Positions 55,489 to 61,673 of a stretch of DNA of 64,000 bases are shown here, piece by piece. Where the stretch lies: contig NC_021506.1 in assembly GCF_000412695.1 (NCBI RefSeq), forward strand, positions 124,001-188,000, written 5' to 3'. Source of the DNA: Pseudomonas resinovorans NBRC 106553. GTDB lineage: Bacteria > Pseudomonadota > Gammaproteobacteria > Pseudomonadales > Pseudomonadaceae. The notes under the pieces were generated by a model. That model was not told the origin of the DNA. It made no database searches and was given only the letters and a program-made list of their open reading frames with translations. Position 1 is the first letter of the stretch, and each line of letters begins with the position of its first letter. Made by a program: the position numbers and the translations under genes.

Positions 55489-56019
55489 TCAGTCGTCCGT
55501 GCGGAGGTACTGGTAGAGGGTTTCCCGGCTGATGTTGAATTCACGGGCGAGCTGCGCCTTGGGCTCGCCGGCCGTCGCTCGCTGCCGCAGGGTAGCAGCC
55601 TGCTCATCGGACAGGGCTTTCTTGCGGCCTCGGTACGCGCCGCGCTGCTTGGCCAAGGCGATGCCCTCGCGCTGCCGCTCACGGATCAAGGCGCGCTCGA
55701 ACTCAGCGAAGGCCCCCATCACAGATAGCATCAGGTTGGCCATCGGGGAGTCCTCGCCCGTGAACACCAAGCCCTCCTTCAGGAACTCGATGCGCACGCC
55801 GCGCTGGGTCAGCTTCTGCACCAGGCGGCGCAGGTCATCGAGGTTGCGCGCCAGACGATCCATGCTATGCACCACCACGGTGTCGCCCTCACGGACGAAG
55901 CTCAGCAACGCCTCCAGTTGCGGGCGCTGATTATCCTTGCCCGAGGCCTTGTCGGTGAACAGCTTGCTCACCTGGGTCTGTTCCAGTTGGCGTTCCGGGT
56001 TCTGGTCGTAACTGCTGAA
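55489..56019 (-). pseudogene. tnpR: Serine resolvase TnpR lacking its N-terminus
   Basis: Recognisable from SSYDQNPERQLEQ through DKASGKD...RPQLEALL, VVHSMDRLARNLDDLRR, GEDSPMANLMLSVMGAFAEFERALIRERQREG and a C-terminal helix-turn-helix. The usual start (M-x-IGYIRVS region, about nine codons) and its ribosome site are gone: res sequence ending CCTGACA joins directly to the codons for FSSYDQN. An open frame continues to ATG 56112 inside res, but that start has no ribosome site. The catalytic Ser position survives, but the first beta strand does not. Confidence 0.82.
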
Positions 56020-56022
56020 TTT

Positions 56023-56139
56023 GTCAGGCTGAAATCTATGACTTTGGCAAGCAGAGGTCAAAAAATTAATGATGGACTCTATCTGACGGCGTAGCGCTGG
56101 GCTGCCTGACATCCGGTTAGGGTATAGCCCAACCTGACG
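56023..56139. promoter_or_regulatory. res site of the Tn3-family transposon
   Basis: Subsite I, read on the minus strand, is CGTCAGGTTGGGCTATACCC...GGATGTCAG (56106-56139). Further CGTCAG/CCTGACA-bounded subsites lie at 56023-56088. The layout matches Tn21/Tn501-type res, three subsites between tnpR and the cargo. Confidence 0.75.
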
Positions 56140-56286
56140 GCCTTTAGGTCTTGTATTTGATTTGAGTACTAATATTTCCCCCGGCCATATGGCGAGAAGC
56201 CTTGAGGGGGAGCCTGACTCAAGATTTCAAATGAACCAGCCGATACAATGAAGGCACATTGAAATATCTAATAATGAGGTGACACG

Positions 56287-57945
56287 ATGAGTGGTTGGCT
56301 AGCCCGTTTCTCAATAAAAACCCGTCTCATCGGCTTGCTCGTGCTTCTAGCATCTATGGCTGTCGGCTTGCCAATGGCTGGTCTTAATGGAATGCGCACC
56401 AGCAATGCAGTGATTGATCGGCTGTACAACAACATGTTGCTACCGATCGACAAGCTTGGCGACATCAATAACCACATGCACAACGCGCGTGCTCAGCTTT
56501 TGCTTGCCCTTCAGCATGAGCCCGGAAGTGCCTTCGAGAAGGCGCATGATCATCCATCGAGTATGCATTTCGATAGAGTGGATAAAAGCGTAAGCATCAT
56601 CCGTGAGCGCCTTTCTGACTACCAGCGTATACCAATGAGCAAAGAACAGCAGCGCCTTAGCACTGAGCTGCAGAACAAATTGTCTGATTACTTGGATAAT
56701 GGTGTTCTGCCGACGCTCAATGCGATGCGCCAAGGCGACTATGCGGGAGGGAACCAAATCCTGCTAACCCGCCTTGATCCTGCTTTTATGACTACCTATG
56801 CCAGCTTGCGCACTCTTATTGAGTCGGAGGCGTCGGCAGCTGAATTAAGCTTTCAAAACGCGGATAAGCAATTCGAGCGTCTTGTGGCGATGATAGGACT
56901 GGCGCTGGTAGTGGCTCTGTCTCTGGTCACAGTCACGGCTCTGGCCACTGTGCCAAGTATCACCAAAGGCGTTCGGGAGCTTCAAGTCGGCGGTCAGCAG
57001 CTCGCTGATGGCAATTTGGGCTATCGAGTTACCTATCAGGGGCGTGATGAGCTGGGCGAAATATCTAGCGCATTCAATGAAATGGCTTCGCGTTTTCACC
57101 ACACCTTTCAAGAGTTGGCAGGTGCCGTGGAGCAACTGGCAGCTGCAGCTGAGCAGACGGCCCAGGCAAGTAGTCAAACCAGTGACGGTATCCGCCGCCA
57201 GCAGCTGGAGACAGACCTGATAGCTACTGCGATGAACGAAATGTCCGCTACTGTTCAGGACGTAGCGGGGAACGCTGCCAGTGCGGCACGGGCGGCACAG
57301 GAGGCCGATCAGCAGTCTGAAAGCGGCATGCGCGTGGTTCATCAAACAATCGCTTCTATTGACAGCCTCGCCAGTGAAGTTGAACACGCTGCCACTGTGA
57401 TTCATGAGCTTGAGGCAGACAGTGCTGGTATTAGCTCTGTAGTGGATGTCATTCGAAGCATTACCGAACAAACCAACCTGCTTGCCCTTAACGCGGCTAT
57501 TGAAGCTGCACATGCTGGTGAGCACGGACGAGGCTTTGCTGTTGTCGCGGATGAGGTGCGCTCGCTTGCTTCGCGCACGCAACAGTCAGCCAACGAAATT
57601 CAGGCCATGATTGAAAAGCTGCAGAGCGGCGCAAATCGTGCTGTTGCTGTCATGGAAAGCAGTTGCAGCAAAGCACAAGCTGGTAAGCAGCAGGTTGCCA
57701 GTGCAGGCCATATGCTGGAGCAAATCAGTAATGCTGTGGCGACCATTAATGACATGAATGCCATGATTGCTTCTGCAGCTGAGGAGCAAAGCTCTGTCGC
57801 GGAGGAGATCAGCCGTAACGTTACCAACGTAAGCCAGATTGCCGAAAAAACTAGCGAAGCCTCACGTCAGAATGTTGCCACCAGTACGCAATTGGCTTCT
57901 CTGGCAAGCCAACTTCAGCGTCTGATGCACATGTTCCGTCTTTAG
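56287..57945 (+). CDS. mcp: Methyl-accepting chemotaxis protein (transposon cargo)
   Basis: 552 residues: membrane helix at about 12-36, helical periplasmic sensor domain (about 40-195, 4HB_MCP-like), second membrane helix at about 198-222, a HAMP segment, then a methyl-accepting domain with the conserved signalling hairpin [32 protein letters not shown] near 398-430. It would couple a periplasmic signal to CheA. Divergent from tnpR across res. Intact, unlike the transposition genes. Confidence 0.9.
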   Translation: MSGWLARFSIKTRLIGLLVLLASMAVGLPMAGLNGMRTSNAVIDRLYNNMLLPIDKLGDINNHMHNARAQLLLALQHEPGSAFEKAHDHPSSMHFDRVDKSVSIIRERLSDYQRIPMSKEQQRLSTELQNKLSDYLDNGVLPTLNAMRQGDYAGGNQILLTRLDPAFMTTYASLRTLIESEASAAELSFQNADKQFERLVAMIGLALVVALSLVTVTALATVPSITKGVRELQVGGQQLADGNLGYRVTYQGRDELGEISSAFNEMASRFHHTFQELAGAVEQLAAAAEQTAQASSQTSDGIRRQQLETDLIATAMNEMSATVQDVAGNAASAARAAQEADQQSESGMRVVHQTIASIDSLASEVEHAATVIHELEADSAGISSVVDVIRSITEQTNLLALNAAIEAAHAGEHGRGFAVVADEVRSLASRTQQSANEIQAMIEKLQSGANRAVAVMESSCSKAQAGKQQVASAGHMLEQISNAVATINDMNAMIASAAEEQSSVAEEISRNVTNVSQIAEKTSEASRQNVATSTQLASLASQLQRLMHMFRL

Positions 57946-58047
57946 GGAAACTCTGAAAAGCCCCAGCTTCGCGGAATTGATGCGCTGTAACCCGCTCGGC
58001 TGCTGGGCTCTTTTTCCCGAGAAAGGACTTCCTCAGGCCATCCTGAG

Positions 58048-59399
58048 GAGGGTGTTTTTAACTTTGTGTAAACGGTCATTTGGCAGGAGACTGCCAGCCT
58101 CAAGGAGTACCCATGACCGTAGTAAAACGCACCAAGCGAGCGAAGCCCGACCCTGAACTCGTTAAGCTCGCCGACAGCCTGCTGGTCAATTACAAGAAAC
58201 CGGAAGATTTGATTGGCGAAAACGGCCTGCTCAAGCCAGCTCACCAAGATGCTGGTCGAGCGTGCGCTGGAAGCCGAGATGACCGAGCACCTGGGCATGG
58301 CAAGAGTGGATCGATCTTCAACGCCGGCGGTAATGCCCGTAACGGTCACAGCGACAAAACCCTCAAGGGCGATTTCGGCGAACTGCCGCTGGCCATCCCT
58401 CGTGACCGCCAGGCGCTGTTCGAGCCGCAGCTGGTGGCCAAGCAGCAAACCCGCTGGACGGGCTTCGACGACAAGATCATCTCGCTGTACGCCCGCGGCC
58501 TGAGCGTACGAGAGATCCAGGGGCACCTGGAGGAGATGTACGGCACCGAGGTCTCCCCAACCCTCATCTCGACCGTCACGGACGCGGTAAGCGACGAGGT
58601 GAAGCTCTGGCAGGGCCGTCCACTCGATCCGCTGTACCCGATCCTTTATCTGGACTGCATCCACGTCAAAGTGCGCGATGCCGGCGCGGTGCGGACCAAG
58701 GCGGTGTACCTGGCTATCGGGGTCAATATGGACGGGCACAAGGAAGTGCTGGGGCTGTGGATCGCCCAAACCGAGGGTGCCAAGTTCTGGTTGCAGGTAG
58801 TCACCGAGCTGAAGAACCGTGGCGTGCAGGACATTTTTATCGCCTGCGTGGACGGCCTCAAGGGCTTCCCCGAGGCGATCGAAACGGTCTATCCGAAAGC
58901 CTGCGTGCAGTTGTGTATCGTGCACATGGTGCGCAACAGCCTGAACTTCGTGTCCTGGAAAGCGCGCAAGGAAGTGGCCGCCGATCTGAAGCTGGTCTAC
59001 ACCTCGGCGACGGTCGAACTGGCCGAGCAACGGCTGACGGAGTTTGAAGAAAAGTGGGGTGGTCAGTACCAGTCAATCGGCCTGTCCTGGCGGCGTAACT
59101 GGGCACGGGTTATCCCGTTCTTCGACCATCCGGCCGAGATCCGCAAGGTGATCTACACCACCAACGCCATCGAATCGATCAACATGAGTTTGCGCAAGGT
59201 GATCAAGACCCGGGCCTCGTTCCCAACTGACGAGGCCGTGAGCAAGCTGTTTTATCTGGCGCTGAACAACATCAGCAAGAAGTGGACGATGCCGATACGG
59301 GACTGGAAAGCGGCTCTGAATCGCTTCAGTATCCAGTTCGAAGATCGATTGATGCAGGATTAATAGAAATCCCGTTTACACATAATCCGGGACACCCTC
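58048..59399 (+). mobile_element. IS256-family insertion sequence inside the Tn3-family element
   Basis: Ends read inwards GAGGGTGTTTTTAACTTTGTG and GAGGGTGTCCCGGATTATGTG, sharing GAGGGTGT and TGTGTAAACGG. Flanks ATCCTGAG (58040-58047) and ATCCTTAG (59400-59407) match at seven of eight bases, an imperfect target duplication. The right flank includes the first bases of the Tn3 repeat, so the insertion is immediately beside it. Confidence 0.85.
58113..59363 (+). CDS. IS256-family transposase with two compensating frameshifts
   Basis: 416 residues from ATG 58113 (AAGGAG upstream). The sequence from GHSDKTLKGDFGELPLAIPRDR onward is typical of IS256-type mutator transposases, with a DDE domain (LYLDCIHVKVRD, IFIACVDGLKGFPEAI) and TTNAIESIN near the end. 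Residues about 41-61 are out of frame relative to the family: the expected QLTKMLVERALEAEMTEHLG lies in the +1 frame, bounded by one extra C near 58235 and one missing C near 58294. The enzyme therefore carries a scrambled patch. Confidence 0.88.
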   Translation: MTVVKRTKRAKPDPELVKLADSLLVNYKKPEDLIGENGLLKPAHQDAGRACAGSRDDRAPGHGKSGSIFNAGGNARNGHSDKTLKGDFGELPLAIPRDRQALFEPQLVAKQQTRWTGFDDKIISLYARGLSVREIQGHLEEMYGTEVSPTLISTVTDAVSDEVKLWQGRPLDPLYPILYLDCIHVKVRDAGAVRTKAVYLAIGVNMDGHKEVLGLWIAQTEGAKFWLQVVTELKNRGVQDIFIACVDGLKGFPEAIETVYPKACVQLCIVHMVRNSLNFVSWKARKEVAADLKLVYTSATVELAEQRLTEFEEKWGGQYQSIGLSWRRNWARVIPFFDHPAEIRKVIYTTNAIESINMSLRKVIKTRASFPTDEAVSKLFYLALNNISKKWTMPIRDWKAALNRFSIQFEDRLMQD

Positions 59400-59402
59400 A
59401 TC

Positions 59403-59440
59403 CTTAGCGTACGTTATTTTCCGGATTCTGCGGGCTCCCC
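59403..59440 (-). repeat. Tn3-family 38-bp terminal inverted repeat, distal end
   Basis: Plus-strand CTTAGCGTACGTTATTTTCC... to ...GGGCTCCCC; inverted relative to 52485-52522, with the outer GGGG and inner CGTACGCTAAG conserved. Confidence 0.92.
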
Positions 59441-59705
59441 GGTAAGGACTGCCCCCTGGAAGTGTTCGGCATGAGCACACCTGCCTACCTGGAACGGAAG
59501 GCCGTCAAAACGGCTTGGTACAATCGGGAGTACGGCGGGGCAGGGTGGTGGTCGTGGAATGCCGCGGCTGACCCGAAAGGAAAAAATATCCCTCCTTTCC
59601 CTGCCAAGTCCTGATCACAACGCATCGCTGAACAGGGATGTACTTGGGTTTCCGAGGCCTCGTGAGATGCTGAGGCCATCGCCAAATTGAACGAGGAAAT
59701 CAGCC

Positions 59706-60149
59706 ATGAGCAACGTTGAGAAGAAGGAACGCATACCATCCTGCATCGGGCAGAAGCCGCTAGAGGGGAGCTACTATGCCTCCGAGTGCACTCTCTGCGG
59801 GTGGGTCGGTAGTTCGGAAGCACTTACCGACGATTGCCAATGTACTCAGGAGGTGGGCGACCGCTACTGCCTGGGCGATACCGATGAAATTGGCACCGAT
59901 CGCTTGCTCGAAATCGTCCAGGCCATGGCCCGGCGCCATGTTGAGTCGCAACAGGCTCACCAACGGCTCATTGAGCACACCAACGAAACCGAGAAGTACC
60001 TGGACGACGCGGCCGAGCTGCTGGGCGAAATCGTCCAGAGCGGCCAAGCCTACCGCGAGTGCACCGACAAGGGCAGTGCGACGGGCCTGCGGGTTGCTGC
60101 CGTGCTCGGCTACGTCGCTCAGTTTCAGCCTGAGGCGCATCAGCCGTGA
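59706..60149 (+). CDS. Hypothetical protein with zinc-ribbon-like cysteines
   Basis: 147 residues. CTLCGWVGS...CQC near residues 29-48 may bind zinc; the rest is helical with an extended charged region. Overlaps the next gene by 4 bp (GTGA). No family recognised. Confidence 0.62.
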   Translation: MSNVEKKERIPSCIGQKPLEGSYYASECTLCGWVGSSEALTDDCQCTQEVGDRYCLGDTDEIGTDRLLEIVQAMARRHVESQQAHQRLIEHTNETEKYLDDAAELLGEIVQSGQAYRECTDKGSATGLRVAAVLGYVAQFQPEAHQP

Positions 60150-60406
60150 CAGCTGAGGGAAAGGGCATGTCCTGGGCAGATCGAGCAGCACCGATTGTTG
60201 GGGAGGTAATTCGCCGCATAGGGCGAAGCGACAAGCAGGCCCTCCGAAAGGCGCTGGCCGAGGCATACCCTTGGGGAGCACGAAAAAATACCCCCTACAA
60301 GGCGTGGCTCGCCGAGGTGCGCCGGCAGCTAGGCCACCCGCTGAACACGCCGAAAACAGATCCAGCGAACCAACAAGCAGACATGTTTGGCCAACGCAGC
60401 CAGTAG
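60146..60406 (+). CDS. Small hypothetical protein
   Basis: 86 residues, GTG start within the stop region of the preceding gene. Contains ALAEAYPWGARKNTPYKAWLAEVRRQLG, a pattern seen in small phage/plasmid proteins of unknown function. Coupled to the preceding gene. Confidence 0.6.
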   Translation: MTAEGKGMSWADRAAPIVGEVIRRIGRSDKQALRKALAEAYPWGARKNTPYKAWLAEVRRQLGHPLNTPKTDPANQQADMFGQRSQ

Positions 60407-60571
60407 ACCGACCCACCTAAGGCGCTCCTCGAGCATCATCCTGGATGGGTTGAAAGTGACCGCCACATCCCCACCGGCAGGCGACCGCCAGCCGGGCCAC
60501 CCAAACGGTAAGCTTGCATCCTCCGGCGTTTCCCGCATACTAACCGGGAAACGCCGGATAGGAGAACCATC
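60407..60571. other. Intergenic region with Xre-RES promoter
   Basis: About 165 bases with no gene; holds the 14-bp inverted repeat described separately and the ribosome site ATAGGAG of the antitoxin gene. Confidence 0.6.
60522..60558. promoter_or_regulatory. 14-bp perfect inverted-repeat operator for the toxin-antitoxin pair
   Basis: TCCGGCGTTTCCCG (60522-60535) is exactly inverted at 60545-60558, with a 9-base spacer, 13 bp before the antitoxin start. Probable binding site for the antitoxin, allowing autoregulation. Confidence 0.75.
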
Positions 60572-61021
60572 ATGCTTGCTGAAGTCCTACGCGACCACGG
60601 GTATTCAGCTTACCGTGCGCGCTTACAAATACTGCTGGAGATCCCAGAGTCTGCCAGCGACTTCGAGATTCACACCAGAATCAGCCATGGCTTTTCCGCA
60701 GCGCGGTTAATGAGGCTCACTGAAGAGGGTGTGGTTACCCCGCTGGAGCGAGACCAGATTATCCCGCTGCGCACCCTGAAAAACCGGATCGAGCGCGATC
60801 AGCCCCTCACTGTCGAGGAAAGCGACCGGCTCTTCCGATCGGCGCACATCACCGCGATGGCCGAGGCTATCTTTGGGGACGCCGACAAGGCCAAGCGATG
60901 GCTCTCCAAGCCCAAGGAACGATTCTCTGGGTTGACGCCCATGCAACTGCTCACAACTCAGCAAGGCACAAGCCAGGTTGAAGAGATGCTGCTGCAAATC
61001 GCCGAAGGCTTCGCTCTGTGA
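60572..61021 (+). CDS. Xre/MbcA/ParS-type antitoxin
   Basis: 149 residues: an Xre-like helix-turn-helix region in the N-terminal half, and the toxin-binding (DUF2384) domain in the C-terminal part (AEAIFGDADKAKRWLSKPKERFSGLTPMQLLTTQQG), with the usual W-L...P...L-x-G-x-x-P-x-x-L-L pattern. It would neutralise the RES toxin and repress the promoter. Overlaps the toxin gene by 4 bp. Confidence 0.9.
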   Translation: MLAEVLRDHGYSAYRARLQILLEIPESASDFEIHTRISHGFSAARLMRLTEEGVVTPLERDQIIPLRTLKNRIERDQPLTVEESDRLFRSAHITAMAEAIFGDADKAKRWLSKPKERFSGLTPMQLLTTQQGTSQVEEMLLQIAEGFAL

Positions 61022-61455
61022 TTCTGTGGCGGATCAGCTCATATGCTGACTTGAGCGGGACAGGCGGCTTGCGCGTGAGCGGCCGTTGGCACCAGGCCGG
61101 CAGACCGGTCGTCTACACCGCGACCAGCCCGCCGGGAGCAATGCTCGAGGTGCTTGTTCATCTGGAAATTGATCCAGAGGATTTTCCCGCGACGATGCAG
61201 CTTCTCCGTATCGAAGTGCCTGACTCTGTATCACAAGCCCAGATGCCCACTTTGCCGGCTGGTTGGTCGGCAGAGACCGAGCTCACCAGAGGCATTGGTA
61301 ACCAGTTCCTTGATGAGTGCAACGCACTGCTACTGCCAGTGCCCAGCGCTATCATACCGAGCACGGTGAACTACCTGTTCAACCCTCGGCACCCAGAAGC
61401 ACAGAGCGCGACTATTCAGGTTGAGCTTTTCACCCCTGATTCGAGGTTGTTCTAG
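61018..61455 (+). CDS. RES-domain toxin (NAD+ phosphorylase family)
   Basis: 145 residues, GTG start. The RES core is seen: LWRISSYADLSGTGGLRVSGRWHQAGRPVVYTA then AMLEVLVHLE, including the conserved Arg, Tyr/Trp and Glu positions. Family members deplete NAD+; activity here is inferred. A perfect terminator follows. Confidence 0.92.
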   Translation: MILWRISSYADLSGTGGLRVSGRWHQAGRPVVYTATSPPGAMLEVLVHLEIDPEDFPATMQLLRIEVPDSVSQAQMPTLPAGWSAETELTRGIGNQFLDECNALLLPVPSAIIPSTVNYLFNPRHPEAQSATIQVELFTPDSRLF

Positions 61456-61469
61456 CAAGCGCCCCTGAA

Positions 61470-61507
61470 CAGCAAAAAGCCCAGCAGAAGTGCTGGGCTT
61501 TTTGCTG
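61470..61507 (+). terminator. Terminator after the RES toxin gene
   Basis: 17-bp perfect stem (CAGCAAAAAGCCCAGCA and its complement) around a GAAG loop; T-rich 3' arm. Confidence 0.9.
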
Positions 61508-61673
61508 TCTTGCCGCGATGAGCAAGTCACCGTCTTGACGATGCAGCCCTTGATTTCGAGGCCCGCGGCCTGCCTCGTCCGGGGTATGCAGGCTTCTTCC
61601 CTTCCAGGAAGAGCTGGCTCAGGGCACACCCACAGTCCGCTGACGCAAAACCAAAACTCATCTGTCCGCAAAA

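Larger units (their letters stand above)
52485..59440 (-). mobile_element. Tn3-family (Tn21-group) transposon, decayed, with mcp cargo
   Basis: Bounded by 38-bp terminal inverted repeats that both start GGGG and end in ACGCTAAG when read inwards (52485-52522, and the reverse complement at 59403-59440). Contents: tnpA and tnpR (both damaged), a res site, a chemotaxis receptor gene and an IS256-family element. A chemotaxis receptor is also known from Tn1721, so this is a related lineage. Flanking pentamers (AACAA left, GGTAA right) do not match, so no target duplication is seen. Confidence 0.88.
52434..59614 (+). pseudogene. Small gene split by the Tn3-family transposon
   Basis: Coding pieces 52434-52484 and 59441-59614. 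Joining them across the transposon gives an uninterrupted 74-codon frame (...EGSGQQ then GKDCPLEVFG...), starting with an ATG that overlaps the helicase stop (ATGA) and ending in TGA at 59614. The product has a Trp/Gly-rich middle. No family recognised. Reconstruction is by inspection. Confidence 0.6.
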
